A stretch of 64,000 nt of DNA from Corynebacterium glyciniphilum AJ 3170 (GCF_000626675.1 NZ_CP006842.1:2790001-2854000); one strand, 5' to 3'. Counted from the first letter of the stretch, positions 1-13,239 are shown. Made by a program: numbers and translations. The notes: generated by a model from the sequence alone, not told the origin.

Positions 1-95
1 CTACACCCCACACAACCTCTGAAAACCACCACCCCAACCCCCGCCGGGGCCGGGCGGCCAGCCGCACCCCCCGGACCACACACACCCACACACAC

Positions 96-143
96 AAAAA
101 AGAGAGGCCCCAGCAGCCAGCCACAAAGCTGACCACCGGGACC
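96..143 (-). terminator. Rho-independent terminator of the rRNA operon
   Basis: Two arms at 106-121 and 128-143 pair over 16 bp with several G-U wobbles around a 6-nt loop. On the minus strand the stem is followed within a few bases by a run of six T (96-101 on the plus strand as A). It lies just beyond the 5S gene in the direction of rRNA transcription. Bases 1-95 show only low-complexity C- and CA-rich sequence and no gene I can support. Confidence 0.75.
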
Positions 144-157
144 TCCCCAGACACTTA

Positions 158-277
158 ATGCCGGCGGCGTCCTACTCTCCCACACCCTCCCGGGTGCAGT
201 ACCATCGGCGCAGGCAGGCTTAGCTTCCGGGTTCGGAAAGGGACCGGGCGTGACCCCACCGCTAAAACCACCGACAA
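158..277 (-). rRNA. rrf: 5S ribosomal RNA
   Basis: The reverse complement contains the conserved 5S core (CGCCCGGTCCCTTTCCGAAC, then CGGAAGCTAAGCC and GATGGTACTGCA). The ends pair as helix I, which sets a length near 120 nt; each end is good to a few bases. It is the last gene of the 16S-23S-5S operon, about 165 bp after 23S. The 23S-5S spacer (278-441) contains no tRNA. Confidence 0.95.
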
Positions 278-441
278 ACACACACGAAACAAACACACAC
301 CCAACCCCGCCAACAACCCCTCCCCAGGGACAAAACCCCACAAAAGAGAAGCCAACAGACTGGTGCACTGTGCCGTTCCAGACACTGCACAATGAACGCG
401 AAAATACCTTCACACTACTACACAACAGAACCACTCGTTAC

Positions 442-5395
<4,954 letters not shown>

Positions 5396-5867
5396 AGCAT
5401 ATCAGCCCTACAAAAAGCCTGAACATACTGGCAAACAAAAAAATACTGAACTACTGACAAAAAATGTCAATCACATCAACCCACACCACCGGGGAGGTGG
5501 CACGAGCCGAAAAACATCAACACCAATCAGCAGCACAATAAGAAAAGAACAATATTTAACAAGCAATCACGCTTGCCGGTATCATCCCAAACCACCGCGC
5601 CACACAACCGGTGCGACAAAAAAATACTTGGTTTGTTACGCTATTGAGTTCTCAAACAACACACGCACACAACAATCCCCACCAAAAACAGTAGGAAGCC
5701 GCTGCGGCTGATTCACAAGGTACACCACCACATTACCGGAAAGCAACCCAAAGGTTAACAACCGATCACGGCCATCCTTGCCGTCGCTACCACCCGGACA
5801 ACATCCCGGCGTCTCGCTGACTCGCATCAATCTACACACACCCCCACCACACCCACAAACCCACAGG
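5396..5867 (-). promoter_or_regulatory. rRNA operon promoter and leader region
   Basis: This 470-bp stretch separates the murA stop from 16S and holds no gene. Its minus strand carries the leader box TTGTTTGAGAACTCAATAG (5639-5663 on the plus strand), followed by a T/A-rich tract up to 16S. The promoters must lie upstream of that box, near the murA end. One candidate -10 on the minus strand is TACCTT near 5720, but I cannot pick promoters with confidence. The murA-rrn order is conserved in mycobacteria. Confidence 0.6.
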
Positions 5868-7157
5868 TCAGTGCTTGTGATGGCGTCCTTCGCCACCGGA
5901 CTCCCGCTCTACCGTGGCTCCGAGCTCGACGAGCTTTTCGACGAACCCGGGGTAGCCACGGTCGATATGGAAGACGTCGTTCACCTGGGTGACACCGTCG
6001 GCACACAGACCCGCAAGAACCAGGCCGGCGCCAGCGCGGATATCCGAAGACCACACCGGCGCAGAGCTGAGTTCTTCCACGCCGCGGATGCTCACGTGGT
6101 GGCCGTCGATCGTCATGTCCGCGCCAAGTCGCGTCATCTCATCGACGAAACGGAACCGTGACTCGAAGATATTCTCCGTGATCACACTCATTCCTTCGCT
6201 CACCGCACACAACGCAATGGCCATCGGCTGCAGGTCCGTCGGGAATCCCGGGAACGGGAGAGTCTGGTAGTCCACTGCCGTCGGTCGCGCCTCCTGAGAC
6301 ACCCGAAACCCCGTCGGATACGTCTCGACTTTCGCCCCTGCCAGCTTGAGCTTTTCAAGAACCAGGTGCAGATGGGCCGGGTCGATGCCGCCGACTGTGA
6401 TGTCGCCCCGGGTCATCGCAGCAGCGTAAGCCCAGGTCCCTGCGACGATCCGGTCGCCGACCACCTCATGCTCGACCGGGTTGAGTTTCCTGACACCGGT
6501 GACAGTGATCGTGTTACTTCCCTCGCCTTCGAGCTGTGCCCCCATGTCACGAAGCATGTGGCACAGATCAACGATTTCCGGTTCGCGGGCTGCGTTGTCC
6601 AGGACCGTGGTGCCCTCGGCAAGAACCGCGGCCGTAAGGATGTTCTCCGTCGCCCCGACGGAAGGGAAGTCCAGCATGATCTTCGCACCAGTGAGCTTCT
6701 CGGTTTCGGTGACGACGCAACCGTGCTCGATCCGGGTCTTCGCGCCCAGCTTCTCCAGTCCCGACTGGTGCATATCGAGCGGCCGGCTACCGATCGCGTC
6801 CCCACCCGGTAGCGCGACAACTGCCCGGTGGCACCGCGCGGTCAAAGGGCCGAGAACGCATACAGAGGCACGGAACTGCCGAACCGCGTCAATGTCGGCG
6901 TCCGACGAGATCTCGTCGGGCGTGTGAATCGTGACGGTCCCCCCGTTCAGCTCGACCTTGCATCCCAGCCCCCTGAGCACATCGGCCATATAGGGGACGT
7001 CCGCGATATCGGGACAGTTCCTCAGGACTGTCGTCCCTTCAGCGAGGAGTGCTGCCGACATGAGCTTCAGGACACTGTTCTTGGCCCCGTCGACCCGGAC
7101 CGCACCGTTGAGACGGGCACCACCAGTTACAAGGAAATGATCTTTCACCCGTCCCAT
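5868..7157 (-). CDS. murA: UDP-N-acetylglucosamine 1-carboxyvinyltransferase
   Basis: MurA transfers enolpyruvate from PEP to UDP-GlcNAc, the first committed step of peptidoglycan synthesis, in the cytoplasm. The 429-aa product has the family's usual length and EPSP-synthase-like fold, with the KN pair at residues 26-27 and the loop [12 protein letters not shown]. The loop residue that is Cys115 in E. coli is Asp120 here, as in mycobacteria; that change is known to give natural fosfomycin resistance. The ATG follows the ramA stop by 12 bp, with GGGTAGG just upstream, so the two are probably cotranscribed. The rRNA operon follows on the same strand. Confidence 0.95.
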   Translation of the reverse strand: MGRVKDHFLVTGGARLNGAVRVDGAKNSVLKLMSAALLAEGTTVLRNCPDIADVPYMADVLRGLGCKVELNGGTVTIHTPDEISSDADIDAVRQFRASVCVLGPLTARCHRAVVALPGGDAIGSRPLDMHQSGLEKLGAKTRIEHGCVVTETEKLTGAKIMLDFPSVGATENILTAAVLAEGTTVLDNAAREPEIVDLCHMLRDMGAQLEGEGSNTITVTGVRKLNPVEHEVVGDRIVAGTWAYAAAMTRGDITVGGIDPAHLHLVLEKLKLAGAKVETYPTGFRVSQEARPTAVDYQTLPFPGFPTDLQPMAIALCAVSEGMSVITENIFESRFRFVDEMTRLGADMTIDGHHVSIRGVEELSSAPVWSSDIRAGAGLVLAGLCADGVTQVNDVFHIDRGYPGFVEKLVELGATVERESGGEGRHHKH

Positions 7158-7169
7158 CCTACCCGGGGA

Positions 7170-8018
7170 TCAGGGGAGAGCACCGATCCTGCGCGCGGCA
7201 TTGACCGCCTCATAGCGTGTGTGGGCTCCGAGCTTACGCATGACCGACCGAAGGTAGCTCTTCACCGTCTCCGCGCCGATCCCCATCTCTTCCGCCGCTT
7301 CAACGTTGGTGTGCCCCAGTGCGACACAAGCCAGCACATCGAGCTCGCGTGCGGAAAGCTTCGTCGTCTGTTTGACCCGGACGGGGCTCACCATCTGATC
7401 GCAGAGGATTTCCAGGTCACGACGGATCTCGTCGTCGACGACACGATTGGCGAGCATCCGCAGCCGGGAGTGCGTCGCCCTGACCTGCTCCCACTCCGCA
7501 CCAGTCATCGAACGAGGTGGCTTCGCAGAGGACTCCCGCACCCCGCCGCCGTCTGTCCGACGCAGGGCGATATTGACGGCAAGGTCCTGCTCCAACACCC
7601 GGGCGGTCATCGTGACCTCCTCGAGCACCTTGTCACCCATCCGAACCGGCGAGTGGACTCCTGCATAGAGAACTCCACGCATGTCCCGACCGACGATGAC
7701 CGGCACGGCAACAATGGAGTGCAGCCCCTCGTCCCGAACGGGACGGTCGTACTCGTGGGAAATGGATTTGGCACGCGCGTAGTCGGAGACACCGACCGGG
7801 CGGCGGGTCGCCATCACCCTGCCGCCAACACCCTGACCAGAGTCAATGGTGAGGTTGTTGAGCGCTGGGGTCCGCAGCCCCACCCACTGGTTGATCACCA
7901 TGCGCCCGTCCGGCTGGCACGACCCGAACATCGTGACGGGAATCCCCGTCGAGTTCTTCAGTGACGACAGTGCTGATCGGATGGCGTCGTCATCATCCCG
8001 GTGACGCTGCTGCTCCAC
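7170..8018 (-). CDS. ramA: LuxR-type regulator of acetate metabolism RamA
   Basis: The 282-aa product has the exact length of C. glutamicum RamA and the same architecture: an N-terminal GAF-like sensory region (about residues 20-150) and a C-terminal LuxR helix-turn-helix with LSARELDVLACVALG and AAEEMGIGAETVKSYL. RamA activates acetate, TCA and glyoxylate genes and binds G/C-run motifs. The murA-ramA-cysK-cysE neighbourhood is the same as in C. glutamicum, which supports orthology. The start is GTG at 8018 with GAAAGG upstream. Plausible targets in this window are the acetate CoA-transferase and the PEP/pyruvate genes, but I have not shown binding. Confidence 0.92.
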   Translation of the reverse strand: MEQQRHRDDDDAIRSALSSLKNSTGIPVTMFGSCQPDGRMVINQWVGLRTPALNNLTIDSGQGVGGRVMATRRPVGVSDYARAKSISHEYDRPVRDEGLHSIVAVPVIVGRDMRGVLYAGVHSPVRMGDKVLEEVTMTARVLEQDLAVNIALRRTDGGGVRESSAKPPRSMTGAEWEQVRATHSRLRMLANRVVDDEIRRDLEILCDQMVSPVRVKQTTKLSARELDVLACVALGHTNVEAAEEMGIGAETVKSYLRSVMRKLGAHTRYEAVNAARRIGALP

Positions 8019-8101
8019 GGCGCACCTTTCTGTTGTGATCGAATGTCACCCCCGATCAGGTCACACCCGAGTGCGGGGGAACACGGGGTTTACAGACTTC
8101 G

Positions 8102-8130
8102 AGTATAGAAAGGTCTGAGTCTTCCCCCAA
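8102..8130 (-). promoter_or_regulatory. Probable ramA promoter with RamA-like G/C runs
   Basis: Reading the minus strand, TTGGGG (8125-8130) and TATACT (8102-8107) are 17 bp apart, a good sigma-A type promoter. Transcription would give a leader of roughly 75-80 nt before the ramA GTG. The -35 lies inside a G run, and further G/C runs (ACCCCCG, CGGGGT) lie between promoter and gene. Such runs resemble the short A/C/T-G4-6-T/C elements reported for RamA. Autoregulation is inferred. Confidence 0.6.
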
Positions 8131-8216
8131 AACCTGCTGGTCCGGGCCCCCTCCCCCGCACCGGGGTTGTTCCCCCACCCCCGGGAAACAAAAGCCGAAC
8201 ACCCCCGTTTTCCTAC

Positions 8217-8699
8217 CTACTCTGCGGCTAGCCGAAGGATCCGTTCAAGACCATCGTCGACGGTCTTATCCGCACTCTCCACGAGCTTCTTGGCGATCTT
8301 CCCGCCCAACAGCGGGATCCCGACCTCGGCGATGATCTCGGCATTGACGGTGGCTGATGACTCGCCCGCCCGGGTGTAGGCCATCACCACCGTCATCGTC
8401 CCCATCCCTTTGGGCAACGGAGTGACTGTCGTGGACGTGAAACCGTCATCCTCAATCGCCGTGATGTCCGAGGTCTGTTCCATACTGAAACCTGCGCTGC
8501 CGTCGTCCTTTTCACGGGCCGCGACCACACGGGCATACACCGACCCGTCCGCGTTGACTTCTCTCTCCGCTTCCGTCACCACAAGTTTCGACGTAGAGGC
8601 ATTGTCCACAGTGAGGAGATAGGTCTCCGATGAGGCGATCTCGTGGACTTTATCCAGAGGGAGATCAATCGTCCTGGTGAGTTCGGCACTTTTGGACAT
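8217..8699 (-). CDS. DUF2505 family protein (SRPBCC-like)
   Basis: This 160-aa cytoplasmic protein matches the actinobacterial DUF2505 pattern: an N-terminal ELTRTIDLPLDKVHEIASSE segment, alternating beta strands, and a C-terminal amphipathic helix (GGKIAKKLVESADKTVDDGL), as in START/SRPBCC lipid-binding folds. It has no signal peptide. No activity is established for the family. Its ATG starts one base after the echA stop, with GGAGG inside the end of echA, so translation is coupled to the enoyl-CoA hydratase. A role with acyl or lipid ligands is only inferred from fold and partner. Confidence 0.8.
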   Translation of the reverse strand: MSKSAELTRTIDLPLDKVHEIASSETYLLTVDNASTSKLVVTEAEREVNADGSVYARVVAAREKDDGSAGFSMEQTSDITAIEDDGFTSTTVTPLPKGMGTMTVVMAYTRAGESSATVNAEIIAEVGIPLLGGKIAKKLVESADKTVDDGLERILRLAAE

Positions 8700-8700
8700 C

Positions 8701-9501
8701 TCAGCGGTGCCTCCACTCGGGCTTGCGCTTTTCGACGAAGGCGCTCATCCCCTCCTTCTGATCCTCGGTGGCAAACAAGCCCCAGAAGGCCTCGCGTTCC
8801 TGACGCAGCCCTTCGAGTAGCGGCGTGTTCAGCGCGGCATCCACCGCCTCCGTTGCCGCAGCCAGGGCAACCGCTGACTGCGCCGCCACCGAATCGGCAA
8901 TGGTGGCGACCTCATCGAGGAACCCGTCGGCCGCGAGCACGCGAGACACAAGGCCGGAGCGTTCAGCTTCCTCTGCACCCATCATCCGGCCCGTGAGGAT
9001 CAGGTCCATGGCCTTGTACTTTCCGACGGCGCGGGTGAGCCGCTGGGTGCCACCCATCCCTGGAATAACACCCAGTGTGATCTCCGGTTGCCCGAATTTT
9101 GCCTTCTCACTGGCCAGGATGATGTCACCCATCATCGCCAGCTCGCATCCACCGCCGAGCGCAAACCCGGACACCGCGGTGATGATCGGCGTCTGCACCG
9201 TAGTGACACGCTCCCACATGGCGTAGAAGCGCTTCAGCTTGATATCCGGCCACGTCTGGTCCTTCATCTGCGTGATGTCGGCCCCGGCTGCGAACGCCTT
9301 CTCGGAACCGGTGATGACAATCGCGCGGATCGACGGGTCAGCGTCGAACTCCTCGAGGGCACCGACGACTTCTTCCATGACCGTCTGATTCAACGCGTTG
9401 AGCGCTTTGGGACGGTTGAGCGTGATGGTCGCGACTGCCCCGTCAACTCCCCCGATACTCGTGATGATGGTTTCAGCGTCCTGCCCTGTGTGTTCAGTCA
9501 T
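8701..9501 (-). CDS. echA: Enoyl-CoA hydratase (crotonase family)
   Basis: The 266-aa protein has a complete crotonase fold. The oxyanion-hole segment AAGAD is at 71-75, and the two catalytic glutamates are E120 ([11 protein letters not shown]) and E140 ([16 protein letters not shown]), with the 20-residue spacing of true hydratases. It should hydrate 2-trans-enoyl-CoA in beta-oxidation or related acyl-CoA breakdown. The substrate range cannot be read from sequence. The ATG at 9501 has CGAGGT just upstream. It faces away from cysK, sharing a 150-bp intergenic region, and DUF2505 follows in the same operon. The symbol denotes the family, not a particular paralogue. Confidence 0.9.
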   Translation of the reverse strand: MTEHTGQDAETIITSIGGVDGAVATITLNRPKALNALNQTVMEEVVGALEEFDADPSIRAIVITGSEKAFAAGADITQMKDQTWPDIKLKRFYAMWERVTTVQTPIITAVSGFALGGGCELAMMGDIILASEKAKFGQPEITLGVIPGMGGTQRLTRAVGKYKAMDLILTGRMMGAEEAERSGLVSRVLAADGFLDEVATIADSVAAQSAVALAAATEAVDAALNTPLLEGLRQEREAFWGLFATEDQKEGMSAFVEKRKPEWRHR

Positions 9502-9600
9502 ACCTCGATTGTGTCACAGGATCCTCCCCCGCAAGCGTGCTCCACACCGATCCCCGTGGCGAGGTGGGGCAACATTGTGTAAACTGGCCGCAGAATGCAG

Positions 9601-9618
9601 ACAGACCGATCGGTCTGT
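9601..9618 (+). promoter_or_regulatory. Perfect 18-bp palindrome, probable McbR operator of cysK
   Basis: The sequence ACAGACCGATCGGTCTGT reads the same on both strands. It contains AGAC-N6-GTCT, the core of the McbR operator of C. glutamicum (TAGAC-N6-GTCTA), with C/G in place of the outer T/A. It sits 35 bp before the cysK ATG. McbR represses sulfur-assimilation and methionine genes, including cysK. The assignment rests on motif and target; the McbR gene is not in this window. Confidence 0.7.
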
Positions 9619-9652
9619 TGGACTGAGGGAAACGAAAGGACCATTGACCAGC

Positions 9653-10588
9653 ATGGCTAAGATCTACGAGAACATCACTGACCTGATCGGCAACACCCCT
9701 CTGGTGAAGCTGAGCAAGCTGACCGAGGGGCTCCCCGGCACTGTCGCGGTGAAGCTCGAATCCGCCAACCCCGGCAATTCCGTCAAGGACCGTATCGGTG
9801 TGGCGATCATCGAAGCGGCGGAGAAGGACGGTTCCCTCAAGCCCGGCGGGACGATCGTCGAGGCCACGTCCGGCAACACCGGCATCGCGCTGGCCACCGT
9901 CGGCGCGGCGCGCGGCTACAAGGTCATCCTGACGATGCCGGAGTCCATGTCCCTGGAGCGGCGCATCATGCTCCGGGCCCTGGGCGCCGAGCTGGTCCTC
10001 ACACCCCCGCCCGCCGGTATGCAGGGCGCCGTGGACAAGGCCAACGAGATCGTCGAGTCCACCGAGAACGCGGTCCTGGCCCGCCAGTTCGCCAACCCGG
10101 CTAACCCCGAGGTGCACTACAAGACGACCGGCCCGGAGATCTGGGAGGACACCGACGGCAAGGTCGACGTCTTCATCGCCGGCGTCGGCACCGGCGGAAC
10201 GATCTCGGGCGCCGGAAAATACCTCAAGGAGCAGAACGAGAACGTCCGCGTCGTCGGCGTCGAACCCAAGGACTCCCCCCTGCTCACCGAGGGGACCTTC
10301 GGCCCGCACAAGATCCAGGGCATCGGCACCAACTTCTTCCCGGACAACCTCAACAAGGACATCCTTGACGACGTCTACGACGCGACTATCGAGGACTCCG
10401 TCAAGTACGCCCGCGAACTCGCGGCCCAGGAAGGCATCCTGGTCGGCATCTCCACCGGCGCCAACATCTGGGCTGCCCTCGAAGAAGCAAAGAAGCCGGA
10501 GAACGAAGGCAAGTTGATTGTCGCGATCGTCGCCGACTTCGGTGAGCGCTACGTGTCCACCCTCCTGTTCGACGACCTGCGCGACTAA
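9653..10588 (+). CDS. cysK: O-acetylserine sulfhydrylase (cysteine synthase)
   Basis: CysK converts O-acetylserine and sulfide to cysteine. The 311-aa product begins MAKIYENITDLIGNTPLVKL. The PLP lysine is K45 in NPGNSVKDRIG, the substrate loop TSGNTG is at 72-77, and the glycine-rich PLP phosphate site reads GTGGTISG. I chose the ATG at 9653 because it has GAAAGGA upstream and the standard N terminus. An in-frame extension to 9398 would run through the palindrome and antisense to echA. cysE follows 155 bp later, giving the full serine-to-cysteine pathway. McbR control is likely. Confidence 0.96.
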   Translation: MAKIYENITDLIGNTPLVKLSKLTEGLPGTVAVKLESANPGNSVKDRIGVAIIEAAEKDGSLKPGGTIVEATSGNTGIALATVGAARGYKVILTMPESMSLERRIMLRALGAELVLTPPPAGMQGAVDKANEIVESTENAVLARQFANPANPEVHYKTTGPEIWEDTDGKVDVFIAGVGTGGTISGAGKYLKEQNENVRVVGVEPKDSPLLTEGTFGPHKIQGIGTNFFPDNLNKDILDDVYDATIEDSVKYARELAAQEGILVGISTGANIWAALEEAKKPENEGKLIVAIVADFGERYVSTLLFDDLRD

Positions 10589-10629
10589 GCGTACGGTCCA
10601 CCCGACCCTCACGGCCCCGGAGCACGGAA

Positions 10630-10668
10630 ACGTCCGTATCATCAGGTGACATCCACCTGCACGGACGT
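10630..10668 (+). other. Imperfect hairpin in the cysK-cysE gap
   Basis: ACGTCCGT (10630-10637) pairs with ACGGACGT (10661-10668), and an inner CAGGTG pairs with CACCTG, with a small asymmetric bulge between the two helices. It has no T tract. It may be a weak terminator or a processing element that separates cysK from cysE. A possible -10 for cysE (TACCTT, near 10710) lies after it. Confidence 0.4.
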
Positions 10669-10743
10669 GACCGAGCGCCGAGGCCGTTTTCCATGCAGAA
10701 CCGCGACATACCTTAACGCCCGAGAAGAAGGAGGACTCCGCCG

Positions 10744-11328
10744 GTGAGTCTGCTGCGCACGATCAAGGAAGACCTGGACAACGCAAGGACACATGACCCT
10801 GCAGCCCGCGGGGACCTGGAGAATGCCCTGGTGTACTCCGGTCTCCACGCGATCTGGAGCCACCGGATCTCGCATCGCCTGTGGGTACGCGGCGCCAAGG
10901 GCCCCGCACGGATACTCAGCCAGTTCACTCGGTTCCTCACCGGTATCGAGATTCACCCGGGTGCCACGATCGGGCGGCGATTCTTCATCGACCACGGCAT
11001 GGGCGTCGTCATCGGTGAGACCGCTGAGATCGGGGACGACGTGATGCTGTACCACGGCGTCACCCTCGGCGGCTCTGAACTGGTGCAGCGTAAGCGCCAC
11101 CCCACGATCGGGGACGGGGTGATGGTCGGTGCGGGCGCCAAGGTCCTCGGCCCCATCACCATCGGAGCCCGCTCAGCCATCGGCGCCAATTCGGTGGTCA
11201 CCAAGGATGCGCCGGCAGACTCCATCCTCATCGGAGCACCGGCGAAGGTCCGCCACCGTAAGGCTGAGGAGCGCACTCCGCTGGTCGACCCCGCCGGCTA
11301 TGTCAACGACATGCAGAACAACATCTAG
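10744..11328 (+). CDS. cysE: Serine O-acetyltransferase
   Basis: CysE makes O-acetylserine from serine and acetyl-CoA, the substrate of CysK. The 194-aa protein is the short actinobacterial form. It has the left-handed beta-helix hexapeptide repeats ([20 protein letters not shown], then [15 protein letters not shown]) and the active-site HG/H segments FIDHG and LYHGVTLGG. The start is GTG at 10744 behind a strong AAGGAGGA. The C terminus (residues 165-194) is a short polar tail. The stop overlaps by 4 bp the end of the convergent acetyltransferase gene. The cysK-cysE pairing matches C. glutamicum. Confidence 0.95.
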   Translation: MSLLRTIKEDLDNARTHDPAARGDLENALVYSGLHAIWSHRISHRLWVRGAKGPARILSQFTRFLTGIEIHPGATIGRRFFIDHGMGVVIGETAEIGDDVMLYHGVTLGGSELVQRKRHPTIGDGVMVGAGAKVLGPITIGARSAIGANSVVTKDAPADSILIGAPAKVRHRKAEERTPLVDPAGYVNDMQNNI

Positions 11329-11612
11329 CGCACCAGGTCAGCGTACTCAGGGTTCTTGGCGATGAACCCCTCCACCGCCGAGCAACTCGGGAGAACCCCG
11401 AAGCCTTCGGCACGCGTCGCATCCAACGCCGCAGAGATCAACGGGCTCGACAGACCCCTGCCCCGGAAAGCCGGGTCGATGACAGTGTGGTTGAAGTCGC
11501 GCACCTGGCCGAGCTGGACGTAGGCTGCGTAGCCGGCGACGACATCACCGAGTTGCAGGACGTAACGACTGGCGTCGACGTCATGGGTCACGGAGATACT
11601 CTCTGTACTCAT
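11325..11612 (-). CDS. Small GNAT-type N-acetyltransferase (YjdJ-like)
   Basis: The 95-aa product fits the minimal GCN5-related acetyltransferase domain of the YjdJ/COG2388 type: a strand pair ([19 protein letters not shown]), then [21 protein letters not shown], in which the acetyl-CoA loop is RGRGLSS, then a C-terminal [11 protein letters not shown] helix. This family is much shorter than typical GNATs, and its substrates are unknown. It is convergent with cysE with a 4-bp overlap; the same neighbour is present in C. glutamicum. No Shine-Dalgarno is obvious. Confidence 0.85.
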   Translation of the reverse strand: MSTESISVTHDVDASRYVLQLGDVVAGYAAYVQLGQVRDFNHTVIDPAFRGRGLSSPLISAALDATRAEGFGVLPSCSAVEGFIAKNPEYADLVR

Positions 11613-11640
11613 GGCAACAAGTGTAGGCCCTCCCGCAGAA

Positions 11641-11689
11641 CACCAGGGTTATGTCGGTCTGGCCCCTCGACACCACCATAACCCTGGTG
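11641..11689. repeat. 13-bp perfect inverted repeat with internal stem
   Basis: CACCAGGGTTATG (11641-11653) is repeated inverted at 11677-11689. The 23-nt interval contains a further TCG/CGA pairing. It lies between the GNAT gene start and tRNA-Phe, beside a second hairpin at 11725. It could be a tandem terminator for the tRNA transcript or an operator for the GNAT gene; the sequence does not decide. Confidence 0.5.
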
Positions 11690-11724
11690 CCTCGGCCGAC
11701 CAGGTGCGCACCGAAACACAGAAT

Positions 11725-11755
11725 CCCCCCTCAGCACGGGAGTGCCGAGGGGGAT
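11725..11755 (-). terminator. Hairpin downstream of tRNA-Phe
   Basis: ATCCCCCCTC and GCAC pair with GTGC and GAGGGGGAT around GGGA, with one bulged C and an A/C mismatch. On the minus strand the stem is followed by ATTCTGTGTTTC, a weak T-rich tail. Its position just after the minus-strand tRNA-Phe fits a terminator. Confidence 0.55.
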
Positions 11756-11763
11756 GTTCACTG

Positions 11764-11836
11764 TGCCCAGACCAGGGATCGAACCAGGGACCTTACACTT
11801 TTCAGGCGTACGCTCTACCAACTGAGCTATCTGGGC
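11764..11836 (-). tRNA. tRNA-Phe (GAA)
   Basis: The minus strand folds as a 73-nt tRNA: acceptor GCCCAGA/TCTGGGC, D arm GCTCAGTTGGTAGAGC, anticodon loop CTGAAAA giving GAA, and T arm TGGTTCGATCCCTG. The discriminator base is A. CCA is not encoded. It is the last gene of a Glu-Asp-Phe tRNA cluster, an order common in actinobacteria. Confidence 0.95.
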
Positions 11837-11871
11837 AAGAAAGCCCGGAGGAGAACCTACGGACTATCCAG

Positions 11872-11945
11872 CGACCCTGACGAGACTTGAACTCGCGACC
11901 TCCGCCGTGACAGGGCGGCGCGCTAACCAACTGCGCCACAGGGCC
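11872..11945 (-). tRNA. tRNA-Asp (GTC), copy 1
   Basis: The minus strand folds as a 74-nt tRNA with acceptor GGCCCTG/CAGGGTC, anticodon stem CCGCC/GGCGG and loop CTGTCAC (anticodon GTC). It is identical base for base to the copy at 13058-13131, including flanking bases, giving a 77-bp direct repeat (11871-11947 and 13057-13133). It lies 35 bp upstream of tRNA-Phe. Confidence 0.95.
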
Positions 11946-12033
11946 ATGCATCACCAGCGGTCTGACCGAAGCCGATCGCTGTGCACGATGGGTTACTGTA
12001 CACAGCACCCCGGGAGTCAGACAAATGCAATGG

Positions 12034-12969
12034 TCAGCCGTCCACGGCGGACAGAATCTCTGCCAACAGTTCATCACTGCGCGCCTGCCCGCCAGGGTCC
12101 GAAGATCCCCCTGTCACCAGAATCTCCACAGCACCTGTCCTCTCCGCGAGCGCGGTGACAGCGGCGGTAACCTCGTCCGGACTGCCGTATACCGTCGCCG
12201 CGAGCCCTCGCGCGATGCGCTGACGCTGCTGAGCCGTCAGCTCGGCTTCATCCAACGCTGCAACAGGCCGCAAAGGCATGAACCGTCCCGTGCTCCTCGA
12301 CAACACCTGCGCCCACACCTCGGGAAGGATGAGAGCCCGTGCCTCCTCACGGGTCTCCGCGACTGCGATCTGACACGACGCGACAGCGCCCTCCACGTAT
12401 GCCGGCCGGGGACCACCGAGGATGATACCGAGCCCGAGCTGCCGAGCCATCTCAAGGGACCGCGACGAGCCCCCGGTCAACAGGAACAGGGAGGGAGGTT
12501 CATCAACGCTCGGCCGCAACGTTACCGACGTCTCTCCCCGCAGGTAGCTGACGACCTCGCTGAGGTCCGCAGCGAATCCTGCACGCGCTTCGCCTGCATC
12601 CTCCGACTGGCGGAGCGCCCGCCTGACTGCCGGGGTGAAGCCCGGGGACGAACCGAGTCCGATATCGACCCTGCGAGGAAACAGGGACTCCAGCACAGCG
12701 GCCTGCTCAGCCACGACTATCGGCGCATGGTCGGGCACCATGATCCCGGCGGTCCCCACACGAATCGTGTCCGTCGCCTGCCCCACCGCCGCGGTAAGAA
12801 TGCCGGGTGCACTACCAGCGATACCGGGAACACCATGGTGCTCAGCGACGAGAAACCGGTGGTATCCGAGCGCCTCCGCGAGCTGCGCCCGGTCCACGAC
12901 AGCCTGCACCGCCTCGGCGTCAGTAGAGCCCTCGACAGTGTTGGCCCGGTCAAGAAGGGAGTAACGCAT
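12034..12969 (-). CDS. LLM-class flavin-dependent oxidoreductase (luciferase-like)
   Basis: This 311-aa protein resembles the bacterial-luciferase superfamily. It has the N-terminal MRYSLLDRAN strand, the motif GYHRFLVAEHHGVPGIAGSAPG, VGTAGIMVPDHAPIVVAEQAAVLESLFPRRVDIGLGSSPG and a conserved C-terminal helix bundle. Such proteins use FMNH2 or F420H2; the substrate is unknown. The ATG at 12969 is the natural family start. An in-frame extension to 13125 would run into the upstream tRNA-Asp and is not credible. The gene lies alone between two identical tRNA-Asp copies, which suggests insertion into, or duplication around, an older tRNA cluster. Confidence 0.88.
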   Translation of the reverse strand: MRYSLLDRANTVEGSTDAEAVQAVVDRAQLAEALGYHRFLVAEHHGVPGIAGSAPGILTAAVGQATDTIRVGTAGIMVPDHAPIVVAEQAAVLESLFPRRVDIGLGSSPGFTPAVRRALRQSEDAGEARAGFAADLSEVVSYLRGETSVTLRPSVDEPPSLFLLTGGSSRSLEMARQLGLGIILGGPRPAYVEGAVASCQIAVAETREEARALILPEVWAQVLSRSTGRFMPLRPVAALDEAELTAQQRQRIARGLAATVYGSPDEVTAAVTALAERTGAVEILVTGGSSDPGGQARSDELLAEILSAVDG

Positions 12970-13057
12970 GTCTCCCAACCTAGGCCATCCGGATGATGGA
13001 CGAACGATGCAGCGGGCGCACACCGTGATGGTGTACGCCCGCTGGCTGCTCCTACTG

Positions 13058-13131
13058 CGACCCTGACGAGACTTGAACTCGCGACCTCCGCCGTGACAGG
13101 GCGGCGCGCTAACCAACTGCGCCACAGGGCC
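13058..13131 (-). tRNA. tRNA-Asp (GTC), copy 2
   Basis: Identical to the tRNA-Asp at 11872-11945 (acceptor GGCCCTG, anticodon GTC, 74 nt). It follows tRNA-Glu by 35 bp on the minus strand and is the likely original member of the Glu-Asp-Phe cluster or its duplicate. It stands upstream of the luciferase-like gene. Confidence 0.95.
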
Positions 13132-13166
13132 ATTATCTGGTTGTACGGAAGACGAATCTTTCGCAG

Positions 13167-13239
13167 TACTCCCAACGGGATTCGAACCCGTGTTGCCGCC
13201 GTGAAAGGGCGGAGTCCTAGGCCACTAGACGATGGGAGC
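13167..13239 (-). tRNA. tRNA-Glu (TTC)
   Basis: The minus strand folds as a 73-nt tRNA with acceptor GCTCCCA/TGGGAGT (G1-U72 pair, usual for actinobacterial tRNA-Glu), anticodon stem CCGCC/GGCGG and loop CTTTCAC (anticodon TTC). It is the first gene of the tRNA cluster. Confidence 0.95.

Noticed and set aside
6828..7964. Long plus-strand frame (378 codons) antisense to murA and ramA
   Set aside because: It mirrors GC-rich codon use of the minus-strand genes, has Arg/Pro/His-rich low-complexity translation and no homology pattern; ramA and murA are unambiguous.
8030..8075. GlxR box (TGTGA-N6-TCACA) upstream of ramA
   Set aside because: TGTGA and TCACA half-sites are present, but every pairing has the wrong spacing (7 or more bases).
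12970..13125. N-terminal extension of the luciferase-like protein by 52 residues
   Set aside because: The extension runs into tRNA-Asp, and the ATG at 12969 matches the family N terminus.
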